DNA from: a virus
IMG/VR virus record: IMGVR_UViG_3300020183_000001
Location: 18,634-82,633 of that record
Reading direction: 5' to 3' (one strand)
DNA: 64,000 nucleotides
In this document: piece after piece, positions 43,368 to 51,498 of the stretch
Numbering within the stretch: position 1 is the first letter of the stretch
Layout: each line of letters opens with the position of its first letter
Made by a program: the position numbers and the translations under genes
The notes under the pieces: generated by a model
Database searches by the model: none
What the model was told of the DNA's origin: nothing
What the model saw: only the letters and a program-made list of their open reading frames with translations

Positions 43368-45953
43368 ATGGGACTTTCATATGATCCTGGTTCGCGCAAG
43401 TGGAATTTAATTTATGAAAAAGTAGATTACAAGACCGATAATCCAACAAACCTTCCCGAAACTAATCAAGTTCAAAGAACTTTTGCGGATCTTCGCTCAG
43501 ATCCTGATATTGAATTTAGGCGTCAGTGGGGAGGACCACAGTTCCCTTGGAGTAAATCTCGACAAAGATATATAGGCCCTGGTAATTTAGGTACCAAAGC
43601 TGTACCGAATGAAGCCAATATAACAACTAATAAGAGGAACAAAGAATTAAATGATTTAAATGCATCTTTAAACACAAGTAACGCAGCCAAGAACGCTGCT
43701 TACGATAAAACAATGGCAGCCGTTAATTCAACACGAGGAGGTGATTATGTTCAACAAAGAGAGTTAATTCGTCAAATTGGTGGAGTTGATTCAGGTTTAA
43801 AAAATACACTCGAAAATTATTACAAGGCGTATTACAGTAATGAAAAACTGCAACCATGGGATTCAAACCTTGGAGCTAAACCTCCCTATGGTACGTTTGA
43901 TCCCAGCTATTACAAAGCTCAAAACCCAGCAGCTACACAACAATGGCAAGCTGCTGTTGCCAACGATGATATTGATATTACACAACGGTATGGTGAGAAT
44001 GGGTTTTACTTAAATCACTACACAACGCAGGGAAAACCAGCAGGTGCCCGTGGGAACAAAGCAGAAGAACTCGCAGCGGCTAAACAATATGTAGAACGTA
44101 AACCAACTGATGTAGACCTCCAACAAGTACGTACAGTTCAACTTGGCGTAGATACAGATACACAAACGGAACGTCTTTTGCGTGTACCAGAAGTGGCTGC
44201 AGCCTGGGAAGCAGCCAAAGCAGGAGATAGTTATTGGAAAGCAAAAGGAAAAGAATTCTTCCTGGACCCCAACAAACCAGATGAGTTTGCTGTTCTCTTC
44301 CGGATGTCTGATCGACCGGAAGATAAAGAGATTGCTTTCAAGTACAACATTAATGCAGATTACGGTATTACTGAGCTGGAAGATGCTCTTAACGTTGCTG
44401 TTGGTGAAAAAGCAATTGTTGACGTAAAGCGTTTTGGTGCGTTAACTCAGAACGTCTTAAAAGATACAATTGATCAGATGAAGCAAGCAAAAGCACGAGA
44501 ACAAGAGCTTGCCATCTTTAATAGCTTTGATACTTTTGGTGAGATCACAAATATTAATAAAGATTTAACAAATTCAATTCTTGGTGATTCTGGGATTGGT
44601 GGAGTTCTTTCATTTATGGGTGGCGATAAAGCTCAGAAATCTTTAGAAAAATCTCTGCGTGGAATTACTGGTATTAATAACGAAGTCACTTATAACTGGC
44701 AGCAATGGTTTGATGATACTCTTAAGAAAAAGTACCAGGAAGATATTGAGCTGGGACTTACAAAAGATGAAGCACAAGAACAAGTAAAAATTCAAGGGCA
44801 GTTTGCACGTGACTTCATTGATCAATATTTGATTCCGCGTTTTAACGAATCAAGATCGATGAATGAATTTGTCGAGTATCTTGATGTACGTCAATCAGAG
44901 CAAAACCCATTTCAGACTCAAGACATTCTTAATGCTGTAAAATTGGTTGCCGATTTGAAAGCTAATCAATATATTGAAGAGTTGCGTAAAACACCAGAAC
45001 GATACTTTAATGCTGAGTTTTATTTCAACCCATCGGGAGACAAAGCAAGAGAAGGTGCTTATGCAACACAAGCGCAAACAGTTAACGCCGACTGGGAAGC
45101 AGCTAAAAATGGAGATCCCTACTGGGCATCACAAGCTTATCGCTTTGGTGTAGACATCAATGACAAAGATGCCTTTGCACGCATGCACTTCCAAGTCAAA
45201 GGACAAGGACAAGGATATGATCCAGCGGATGACATCTTAAATGCTTCTAAAGTCAGCGATTACATCTACAGTAAAATTCTGCCTGCACTTAACGAAGAGG
45301 CCCTGGCGCAAGGGACAGTCTTTGGTCAGTTCCTGCGGCCAGAAGAGTTTGCTGATGAAATGCTAAAAGGACTGGATCCAAACGATAAAGACACTTGGAA
45401 TGAAGTATTGAAGAAGTACGGCCTTGATAAATTTGGCGGAACAATTAATGAGTTAAAGGAGTACATTACTGAAACCGTTAGAACTGGATCAGCACAAGAA
45501 ATCAGAGAACAAATTAAGTATCTAAATGAGAAACGAGAAAAACCAACGCAAGAAATCTTAGGTGTAAGTTACATTCAAAGGGAAGAAGACTACAAACCCA
45601 AAGATACCGTTGAGGGACAGACAGAGCTTTACAAAACGTTCCAGTCTGCTGGTTTTAAAGGTACAGAAGATGAGTTTTACGAAAGTTTTTTCCCCGACCT
45701 TGACCGCTCAGAACAAGTTGCACTTACCAAAGCAGGTACAAACCAAGCATTAAAAACAACAGGTCTTGACTTCTCTGACCCGTTTGCTTCTCTTGGTACG
45801 ATTGAAAGTTTCTTTGGTGAAGGACAGAAGGAAGAAGAAACAAAAAGAAGTAGTTATTTTACAATTGATGAAGATGAAGAATTACCGACCAAAACAAAAG
45901 CTGGTCAAGGATTCTTGGATGAATTTACATCGATGTTTAAAGGGTTTAGTTGA
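43368..45953 (+). CDS. large virion protein with internal duplication, 861 aa
   Basis: ATG at 43368. Hydrophilic, helical, rich in Asn, Gln, Lys and Glu. Two copies of a related segment are visible: AAWEAAKAGDSYWKAKGKEF (about 277-296) and ADWEAAKNGDPYWASQAYRF (about 573-592), each followed by D-N-x-(P)D-(E/A)FA. No enzymatic motif. Size and place suggest an internal ejection protein or a tail protein. It ends FTSMFKGFS; the 130-aa protein at 48.1 kb ends FSGTFRGFS. Confidence 0.6.
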   Translation: MGLSYDPGSRKWNLIYEKVDYKTDNPTNLPETNQVQRTFADLRSDPDIEFRRQWGGPQFPWSKSRQRYIGPGNLGTKAVPNEANITTNKRNKELNDLNASLNTSNAAKNAAYDKTMAAVNSTRGGDYVQQRELIRQIGGVDSGLKNTLENYYKAYYSNEKLQPWDSNLGAKPPYGTFDPSYYKAQNPAATQQWQAAVANDDIDITQRYGENGFYLNHYTTQGKPAGARGNKAEELAAAKQYVERKPTDVDLQQVRTVQLGVDTDTQTERLLRVPEVAAAWEAAKAGDSYWKAKGKEFFLDPNKPDEFAVLFRMSDRPEDKEIAFKYNINADYGITELEDALNVAVGEKAIVDVKRFGALTQNVLKDTIDQMKQAKAREQELAIFNSFDTFGEITNINKDLTNSILGDSGIGGVLSFMGGDKAQKSLEKSLRGITGINNEVTYNWQQWFDDTLKKKYQEDIELGLTKDEAQEQVKIQGQFARDFIDQYLIPRFNESRSMNEFVEYLDVRQSEQNPFQTQDILNAVKLVADLKANQYIEELRKTPERYFNAEFYFNPSGDKAREGAYATQAQTVNADWEAAKNGDPYWASQAYRFGVDINDKDAFARMHFQVKGQGQGYDPADDILNASKVSDYIYSKILPALNEEALAQGTVFGQFLRPEEFADEMLKGLDPNDKDTWNEVLKKYGLDKFGGTINELKEYITETVRTGSAQEIREQIKYLNEKREKPTQEILGVSYIQREEDYKPKDTVEGQTELYKTFQSAGFKGTEDEFYESFFPDLDRSEQVALTKAGTNQALKTTGLDFSDPFASLGTIESFFGEGQKEEETKRSSYFTIDEDEELPTKTKAGQGFLDEFTSMFKGFS

Positions 45954-46252
45954 TGTCAGATAAACGTAAAAAAGCAGCGAAAGCAGCTAAGCTAGCGAAA
46001 GATGATATGGCTTGCAACAAGCCAAGGAAAACTCCTGGTCATCCCACCAAGTCACACGTGGTTAAAGCGTGTAAAGGTGGGGAAGAAAAAATTATTCGCT
46101 TTGGCCAACAAGGCGTTGAAGGCGCCGGTAAAAACCCTACAACTGAAAAAGATAAAGCTAGGCGCAAATCTTATTATGCACGTCATAATGCTCAAGATGC
46201 AAAGCCGGATATCATGTCAGCAAGATATTGGAGTCATCGCGTTAAGTGGTAA
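45953..46252 (+). CDS. conserved basic phage protein, 99 aa
   Basis: ATG overlaps the previous stop as TGATG. The core MACNKPRKTPGHPTKSHVVK, then KACKGGEEKIIRFGQQGV and a C-terminal ARYWSHRVKW, is a widespread family in phages of marine and freshwater bacteria that I recall clearly but without a known function (I believe a DUF). Basic and Lys/Arg-rich, so it may bind DNA in the head. Confidence 0.75.
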   Translation: MSDKRKKAAKAAKLAKDDMACNKPRKTPGHPTKSHVVKACKGGEEKIIRFGQQGVEGAGKNPTTEKDKARRKSYYARHNAQDAKPDIMSARYWSHRVKW

Positions 46253-46274
46253 ACAAAGTTAAATGGTAATTTAA

Positions 46275-46403
46275 ATGGGAAAAGTAAAAGGCAACACGTC
46301 AACCAAGAAAGAGTCTCGTCCTAAGTTAACAAAACAAGGACAAGGGCAACATTCTAAACCTTCCCACGGACGCAAGAAGTCCCGTGGGCAAGGTAAAGGG
46401 TAA
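46275..46403 (+). CDS. small basic protein, 42 aa
   Basis: ATG at 46275-46277, TAA at 46401-46403. The product (MGKVKGNTSTKKESRPKLTK) is made almost only of Gly, Lys, Ser, Gln and Arg, so it is unfolded and nucleic-acid-binding at most. Its place beside another basic protein suggests a genome-packing role. Confidence 0.55.
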   Translation: MGKVKGNTSTKKESRPKLTKQGQGQHSKPSHGRKKSRGQGKG

Positions 46404-46452
46404 CAGTTAGTTTCAATTAAGACTATTATGGGAAATAGATGAACTATTTCTC

Positions 46453-47118
46453 ATGTCCGATTTTTCGCGGGCAATTAAACTAATCAAGAAATATGAGGGG
46501 TTTAGCGAAAAAGCGTACCCAGATCCGTGTACTGGAACAACTCCTTACACCCTAGGGTTTGGAACACAATACTATCCTGATGGTGCTCCAGTGCGTCAGG
46601 GGCATTGTTGTACAGAACGTAAGGCACTGGAATATCTAAACCACGAAGTAGAAGTCATCAACGAAGAATTGATGCGTCTCAACCTAGGCCTTGATGACTC
46701 GATGGTTAATGCGCTAATTTCTTTTATTCATTCCGTTGGTTGGGAACCATTCCTTTACAGTCCCATCATCGATGCAGTAGAGATTGAGGATTGGCGTGGT
46801 GTAGCAGAACAAATCACACGTTGGGTCTTTGATCATTACTACCGGGTAGTAGGCGGACTTCTTGATCGACGCAGGGAAGAATCTTCACTTTTCCTATCGG
46901 AAATACGTTCTTCTCTTTCACCTACAGGGGGCATTCTCCTGCGTGCATTTTCTAATTACGGTGGGGCTGAGCACCAGATCAGATCAATTGAAGCCCTGGA
47001 ACGAAAGCTCAATCCTTATACTCTGGCCGAGTTTGCAAACCAGTTCGATCTAGAAGTCACTTTTGATTTTGGCCAGGAGCATGAATGGAAGGGATCATCA
47101 TTTGACTCGTGGGATTAG
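46453..47118 (+). CDS. GH24 lysozyme (endolysin)
   Basis: A 221-residue muramidase of the T4-lysozyme family that cleaves the peptidoglycan glycan chain. Catalytic Glu is E15 in YEGF, Asp is D24 in YPDP and Thr is T33 in TLGFG, with a six-residue insertion between the last two. 'VVGGLLDRRREE' is the conserved C-lobe motif. Residues 160-221 are an extra domain of unknown role. No signal peptide. A second, unrelated lysin lies at 57.4 kb. Confidence 0.85.
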   Translation: MSDFSRAIKLIKKYEGFSEKAYPDPCTGTTPYTLGFGTQYYPDGAPVRQGHCCTERKALEYLNHEVEVINEELMRLNLGLDDSMVNALISFIHSVGWEPFLYSPIIDAVEIEDWRGVAEQITRWVFDHYYRVVGGLLDRRREESSLFLSEIRSSLSPTGGILLRAFSNYGGAEHQIRSIEALERKLNPYTLAEFANQFDLEVTFDFGQEHEWKGSSFDSWD

Positions 47119-47121
47119 AAT
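47116..47121 (+). promoter_or_regulatory. -10-like TAGAAT before nblA-like gene
   Basis: TAGAAT overlaps the lysozyme stop codon and lies 22 bases before the ATG at 47144. Confidence 0.4.
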
Positions 47122-47143
47122 ATTTGAAGACAAAGCAAACAAG

Positions 47144-47440
47144 ATGGAAGACACTGTTCGTCCCCGCGAGTTAGAACTCCCTCTGCAACTGCAATTTGCC
47201 ATGCGCAAAGCAGAGCTTGAAGCGCAAGAAATGACGTGGGACCAGTTATACGCAGCTCTGTTAAACCTTTATCAACGCCGTCTGATTGAGTGGGCAGCAG
47301 TGAAAGACATCCTTCAAGGCGAAAATATCGAACTTGAATTTGACTGCCCGACTCAACTTGAACTCGTGGAACTCGCCATGATGTGTGAAGGTAACGACGA
47401 TGATGATGACGAAGATGACGAACCGATGTCAGTCTTCTAA
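47144..47440 (+). CDS. nblA: NblA-like phycobilisome degradation protein
   Basis: The likely start is ATG 47144. Residues 9-60 of this 98-residue protein follow the NblA pattern: LELPLQLQFAMRKAELEAQE, then the MTWDQLYAALLNLYQRRLIE helix. Shared positions with cyanobacterial and phage NblA are E-L-x-L-x-x-QF-x-x-R, the M(S/T) after a ten-residue gap, and LY in the second helix. NblA directs phycobilisomes to Clp protease. The C-terminal 40 residues, ending in an acidic DDDDDEDDE stretch, are absent from typical NblA (about 60 residues). If real this is an auxiliary metabolic gene that frees host amino acids. It overlaps the convergent DUF3310 gene. Confidence 0.65.
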   Translation: MEDTVRPRELELPLQLQFAMRKAELEAQEMTWDQLYAALLNLYQRRLIEWAAVKDILQGENIELEFDCPTQLELVELAMMCEGNDDDDDEDDEPMSVF

Positions 47441-47659
47441 GTACTGAATCAAACGATCTAAATACCACTGGGCTTTTTTAAGGGACTCAACACCGCCCTT
47501 GTGACGCTCCCTCCATAAATACTTCACGCAATTTCCTTTCAGGTAACCACGATACTCTTCTGCGGTTAGCTGTGCTTCAATTGCTTCAATACATTCGATA
47601 CCACCTTCTGTGTAGTGCTGGGGGTGGTTCACTACATCCACAACCTTCCGTTGAGGCAT
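47429..47659 (-). CDS. DUF3310 protein
   Basis: Residues 5-70 match DUF3310: VNHPQHYTEGGIECIEAIEA, then YLKGNCVKYLWRERHKGG and KKAQWYLDRLI. This small family is common in phages and is thought to relate to nucleotide metabolism, without proof. I choose the ATG at 47657-47659 with AAGGA upstream; the frame is open further to 47842 but overlaps the preceding gene by 148 bases. It lies in the same block as dCTP deaminase. Confidence 0.85.
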   Translation of the reverse strand: MPQRKVVDVVNHPQHYTEGGIECIEAIEAQLTAEEYRGYLKGNCVKYLWRERHKGGVESLKKAQWYLDRLIQYLED

Positions 47660-47694
47660 TGGACAGAAACCGTCCTTACACCCGTCTTCTGAAT

Positions 47695-48036
47695 CTACCG
47701 GCGTAAACCACGGCGCTGCTTCGACATCTCGATCTCGTCCTCCGGCATCCCCTCCAGTTCCAAGACTAAAGACCTGGGCTTCGGATTGGCGCCCATCTTC
47801 ATCCCTTCTTCCATACTCGGAATATACCCCGTCAGTCCGCATCGCTCTCCTCCTTCAAGTTGTAAGTTCTGGCGCTCACGACCTTCTTGGGTGAGCACTA
47901 AACCACGATTATAAAGGTCTTGAAGAGGAACGTCGTTGGTCTCGTTATCCAACTCCTGTCCAAAATCAGCCAGGCTTAAGCACCTGTTTTTTACTTCATC
48001 ATTATTAACAATGAAGTTATCTAAGAAATCACTCAT
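47695..48036 (-). CDS. acidic hypothetical protein, 113 aa
   Basis: I choose the ATG at 48034-48036 (MSDFLDNFIVNNDEVKNRCL). Acidic, with a possible helix-turn pattern in the middle (LQDLYNRGLVLTQEGRERQN) and a basic C-terminus. No family recognised. It is read with the DUF3310 gene. Confidence 0.55.
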   Translation of the reverse strand: MSDFLDNFIVNNDEVKNRCLSLADFGQELDNETNDVPLQDLYNRGLVLTQEGRERQNLQLEGGERCGLTGYIPSMEEGMKMGANPKPRSLVLELEGMPEDEIEMSKQRRGLRR

Positions 48037-48098
48037 TGATGACGCAGCGTGCATCATTGTTATATCTTGGCCTGAATTCCTTCAAGTAAAATAATAAC

Positions 48099-48491
48099 AT
48101 GGCAAGATTTTTAGACCCCACATACGATCCCAGGAATCAGTCCGGTACCTCTGGAGCTGAGGTAACAGACCTTAATCCTGAACAGGCGTATGACACTGAC
48201 GTTCGTCGATTAGACGAAACAGCACGGGAGATTGCTGATGAAACAGATGTACGCAATACCAGGCAACAAGATCGAGTAGCCAAGTACATGGCAGCAGCTA
48301 AAACCGCTGGTGCATACAAGCAAAGAGCCTCGATTGATGAACCACAGATTCATGGTAGAACTCCTAGGAACGAAGCAAATATCGATGGTGTAGTTCTTCC
48401 CAGCCAGGGAGACTCCGGTGGTAAAGCCGGTGGTGTCAGTTACGCACGAAAGCCTCAACCCTTCTCTGGTACTTTTAGAGGATTTAGTTAA
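48099..48491 (+). CDS. hypothetical protein, 130 aa, virion-like
   Basis: ATG at 48099 (MARFLDPTYDPRNQSGTSGA). Charged helix in the centre, extended Gly/Pro/Arg-rich ends. The last residues FSGTFRGFS resemble the end of the 861-residue virion protein (FTSMFKGFS). It stands between leftward genes, overlapping the convergent dcd gene by four bases. Function unknown; likely structural. Confidence 0.6.
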   Translation: MARFLDPTYDPRNQSGTSGAEVTDLNPEQAYDTDVRRLDETAREIADETDVRNTRQQDRVAKYMAAAKTAGAYKQRASIDEPQIHGRTPRNEANIDGVVLPSQGDSGGKAGGVSYARKPQPFSGTFRGFS

Positions 48492-49075
48492 ACCTGACTG
48501 AACACAACTTCTTTCTTTTGGTCCTGGTACTTACCCTTCCTCATTTGATAATCAACTTCACATTCATTACCACGGAAGAAGAGCAACTGGCAGATACCTT
48601 CGTTTGCGTAGATTCGATTAAAAAGTGCAGTACAGTTACTGATCTCAAGAGTTAAGTGTCCCTTCCACCGTGCTTCCGCTGGAGTAATATTTGCCATAAT
48701 CCCCGATCGAGCATACGTACTTTTCCCAACAGCAACTACAGTAACGTCTTTGGGTAAGTCCAGATACTCCTCTGCAACTCCAAGACAATAACCAAAGGGA
48801 GGAAGAAGGAAGTACTGACCCTTCTCATCTTCTAACAACTCGGCTGGTTTAAGAATATCCGTATCAAACGCTTTGGGATCGCAGTCACCTGCCTGGGTAC
48901 GACCAAAAATCAAACATTGCTTAGGTGAAAGTCGGATATCATACCCGTAAGAACTCAACCCATAGCTCAGCAAACGGCGACCATCCTGTTCATTAATCAA
49001 TCGATCCTGGAACGGTTGGATCATTCCTTCTTCAAGGGCGAGTTGCTTGATTTCTTTATCTGAAAGGATGCTCAT
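48488..49075 (-). CDS. dcd: dCTP deaminase
   Basis: A 195-residue enzyme that converts dCTP to dUTP, feeding dTMP synthesis by ThyX. Family motifs are SSYGYDIRLS near residue 42, GKSTYARSGI, the active-site block TLEISNCT with the catalytic Glu, and EGICQLLFF followed by GKYQDQ for the triphosphate. Length is typical. ATG at 49073-49075. It heads a leftward block with DUF3310, Dam-like and three unknown genes. Confidence 0.92.
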   Translation of the reverse strand: MSILSDKEIKQLALEEGMIQPFQDRLINEQDGRRLLSYGLSSYGYDIRLSPKQCLIFGRTQAGDCDPKAFDTDILKPAELLEDEKGQYFLLPPFGYCLGVAEEYLDLPKDVTVVAVGKSTYARSGIMANITPAEARWKGHLTLEISNCTALFNRIYANEGICQLLFFRGNECEVDYQMRKGKYQDQKKEVVFSQV

Positions 49076-49107
49076 AACGTCAACTAAGCTTTCAAAGTGT
49101 AGCTCAC

Positions 49108-49701
49108 TCAGACAAGAACGCGGCCTTTGGGGCTGTAAATCTCAACAAAATGTTCGGTAGCTTCCGTCACATTTGTCTTAGGTTGAAGAAATACAACAAA
49201 AGAAGCGCACGTATTTCGCACCTTGATTTCGCCCGTGTTAATAAAATGCTGGTTTAGCATCGGTCTCGTTTTCAAAATACAGATTGGATGATCGAAAATA
49301 TCTTGACAGTACAAGAACATGTCCGGTGCATTGGCAAAATACACACCTTGTTCAATTTCACCAGAAACCCATTTCCTTTTTAAGGTTCTCCACCAGAGTG
49401 CATAGGCCGAAGTCAAAGTGGGGGACAATCCCCTGGTCATCTTCCACCGCTGAGACTGCTCATGCCAGAAATATGAATGACGTGGTGGAAATACATACAC
49501 ATTTCCGTGCCACTCCATTTCATTCAACCCGTCTTCCTTGGGTGTATAAAATTGTTTGGCATTGACATACTCATTAGCCTTTGCTGAACTAGCTGGATCC
49601 AGATCAATACCACCCATCAGCAAGTGAGCGGAATCAACCATGTCACGATTACTGATCCACTCATAGTTCTCAACTTTTTTGTTTCCAAGAAAAGCAGGCA
49701 T
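49108..49701 (-). CDS. phage Dam-like N6-adenine methyltransferase family, altered motif
   Basis: A 197-residue protein of the phage DNA N6-adenine methyltransferase family (Pfam Dam). The typical start 'DLDPASSAKANEYVNAKQFY' and 'KEDGLNEMEWHGNVYV' is present. The catalytic motif IV, usually N-PPY or DPPY, reads FPPRHSYFW here, so the first Asn/Asp and the aromatic are both lost. Activity is doubtful. The S-adenosylmethionine site cannot be judged by eye. Confidence 0.75.
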   Translation of the reverse strand: MPAFLGNKKVENYEWISNRDMVDSAHLLMGGIDLDPASSAKANEYVNAKQFYTPKEDGLNEMEWHGNVYVFPPRHSYFWHEQSQRWKMTRGLSPTLTSAYALWWRTLKRKWVSGEIEQGVYFANAPDMFLYCQDIFDHPICILKTRPMLNQHFINTGEIKVRNTCASFVVFLQPKTNVTEATEHFVEIYSPKGRVLV

Positions 49702-50099
49702 CAGTCTTTGATCACTTCATCTTTAGTCTGGTCATACGCTATTTCCAAATAGCGAATACCCTCCTGATCATTCAAGACATAACCAGCTTTTTCTTCTGGA
49801 TCAATCTTTTGTGCAGCACTGAGAATACGCCTAAAAGTCTCCGCCAGATCGCCGTTGTTCTCGCGCTCACACTCTTCTTGTGCCGCGTGAAGTTCTTTAA
49901 GTGTCAAGTAGAACATTGAGCGCTCTACCACCTGAGGCTGAAAACACATAACTCCGGGTCCTTCCGTTTCCCAGAATTTTGTGAACATATCACCCATGTC
50001 TCCGAGGATTAAACGGAGAGTTGTGTCCAACATCTTTGCTTTATCTTCTTCTAGCTCTGGGCCGACCACAGAAGCAATTAATTTTTCACGTCGGTTCAT
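49701..50099 (-). CDS. hypothetical helical protein, 132 aa
   Basis: ATG at 50097-50099 (MNRREKLIASVVGPELEEDK), overlapping the previous stop as ATGA and abutting the Dam-like gene. Acidic and predicted all-helical with Met-rich patches. No family recognised. May act with its two upstream neighbours, with which it is translationally coupled. Confidence 0.65.
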   Translation of the reverse strand: MNRREKLIASVVGPELEEDKAKMLDTTLRLILGDMGDMFTKFWETEGPGVMCFQPQVVERSMFYLTLKELHAAQEECERENNGDLAETFRRILSAAQKIDPEEKAGYVLNDQEGIRYLEIAYDQTKDEVIKD

Positions 50100-50557
50100 T
50101 TTTTTACCAGTCCCTGACGAATAAGTGTATCACGCATCTTAGGGAGCGGCTGGTAAATAACGACTAACTTACCAAGAACACCACGTTTTTTTAGTAATTT
50201 ACCGTTGTCATCCCTCATCTTGTCAAATTCTCCAGCCCTGATAAGATATTCGGCCACACAACGTAACCGTCTTTTCAAGGGTAGATCAGCATTGGGAAAT
50301 TTGCCACAGATTGTATCGGGTGTCATGTCTTGGAACGCCATCCGTAACCTGTTTGCCAGAGTCATTGCAAAACTTGGGTCTTCTTCTTCATAATTTTTTA
50401 AGTTTTCCAGGTATCGGCGCAAGGTTGGATCATCAAAAGAACCGGATGGTGGCAAGAACATCTCGACTTGAACGGCAAGAGACTCCGGTAAAGTTTCTTT
50501 ATAATTTTTTAAGGTTACAACCCCAATTTCCAGGCCGGTAAAGCGGTTCTTCATCAA
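50096..50557 (-). CDS. hypothetical protein, 153 aa
   Basis: ATG at 50555-50557 or the next codon (MMKNRFTGLEIGVVTLKNYK). Helical with a basic C-terminal half (KRRLRCVAEYLIRAGEFDKM ... KKRGVLGKLVVIYQPL) that could be a winged helix. Overlaps genes on both sides by four bases. No family recognised. Confidence 0.65.
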   Translation of the reverse strand: MMKNRFTGLEIGVVTLKNYKETLPESLAVQVEMFLPPSGSFDDPTLRRYLENLKNYEEEDPSFAMTLANRLRMAFQDMTPDTICGKFPNADLPLKRRLRCVAEYLIRAGEFDKMRDDNGKLLKKRGVLGKLVVIYQPLPKMRDTLIRQGLVKK

Positions 50558-51039
50558 CCCTCCTCATCCGTCTCTTCATCAAAGTCTGGGGTTTTAGGTA
50601 CGGATGGGTCTGGGATGTGATCATCTTTGCGATCTCGGGCATACGTGTCATATAAATTGTTGCCCCGACTGCCAGCAAAAGTTAAATAATTTGGTTTCGT
50701 GTCTCGAATAAAACTTTGGATTAGTCGGTTCCAGGGGACACGGATTGTCTGCTTTCGTCCCTCGGTAGCTTCGATGTTGATGTAGTGAACACCGTAGATC
50801 CAACCTTTTTCTGGATTTTTTTTACCAGCAAGAATCCAGTTGCGAATCGTTTGATCTGAAATGCTCAGCCTACGAGCGCACTCTTCAGTAGAAATGTACT
50901 CATCTGCGTACACTTCAGGACCAACCCGATCAGTTTCCCCATTTTGGTACCGTGCATGCCACATCGACGCAAGAATATGCTTAATACCTCGCAGCTCATG
51001 TGCAATGTCTTCTAATCCTTTCCGTAATCCGTGTGTCAT
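50554..51039 (-). CDS. HTH protein, excisionase/MerR-like, 161 aa
   Basis: The start is the ATG at 51037-51039. Residues 45-100 contain ISTEECARRLSISDQTIRNW, an HTH of the excisionase type, and a basic wing (RKQTIRVPWNRLIQS). The C-terminal 40 residues are acidic and disordered. It heads the three-gene unit and may regulate this leftward block. Confidence 0.7.
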   Translation of the reverse strand: MTHGLRKGLEDIAHELRGIKHILASMWHARYQNGETDRVGPEVYADEYISTEECARRLSISDQTIRNWILAGKKNPEKGWIYGVHYINIEATEGRKQTIRVPWNRLIQSFIRDTKPNYLTFAGSRGNNLYDTYARDRKDDHIPDPSVPKTPDFDEETDEEG

Positions 51040-51094
51040 ACCAACAATCAATCTGATTAAATGCTAGTCTTTTTACAGATAATCTGCTTGTTTC

Positions 51095-51451
51095 ATGGAA
51101 GATTTTTTTGCTGCACCCGACAACAGTAAGGAGCCACCGCAGTCGACTATTCCACTACCCAGTCAAATCACCCCTGAGGACCTGGAACGCATGAAACAAC
51201 AAGCACGTGAGCTGGCTGTTGCACAGTACTACGCTCAACAACGTGGAAACTTAGCTCCAGAACCAAAACCAACATTTGAAATCAATCAACCAATACAAGT
51301 TCCAACAAAAGTTGTTTATGTTCGCCGCAACCTGACGATTGCAGAACTGCTGTTGATTTTTGCAGTGTCCTGTGGTTTGGTTTACGGTGTACCAGCAACC
51401 TGGAACCTTGCTACACAAAACTTACCGCGAATTGAAATTCGAGTTAAGTAA
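51095..51451 (+). CDS. single-pass membrane protein, 118 aa
   Basis: ATG at 51095 (MEDFFAAPDNSKEPPQSTIP). Pro/Gln-rich N-terminal 75 residues, one transmembrane helix (TIAELLLIFAVSCGLVYGVP) at about 82-101, short polar end. Directly upstream of the tail fibres. Could be a membrane accessory for lysis or a virion protein. No family recognised. Confidence 0.6.
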   Translation: MEDFFAAPDNSKEPPQSTIPLPSQITPEDLERMKQQARELAVAQYYAQQRGNLAPEPKPTFEINQPIQVPTKVVYVRRNLTIAELLLIFAVSCGLVYGVPATWNLATQNLPRIEIRVK

Positions 51452-51465
51452 GAGGTTGGACGAAC

Positions 51466-51471
51466 TATAAT
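51466..51471 (+). promoter_or_regulatory. -10-like TATAAT before tail fibre
   Basis: Perfect TATAAT 27 bases before the GTG at 51499. Confidence 0.45.
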
Positions 51472-51498
51472 CACTTATAAGGCTTTGTATTCTTATAA

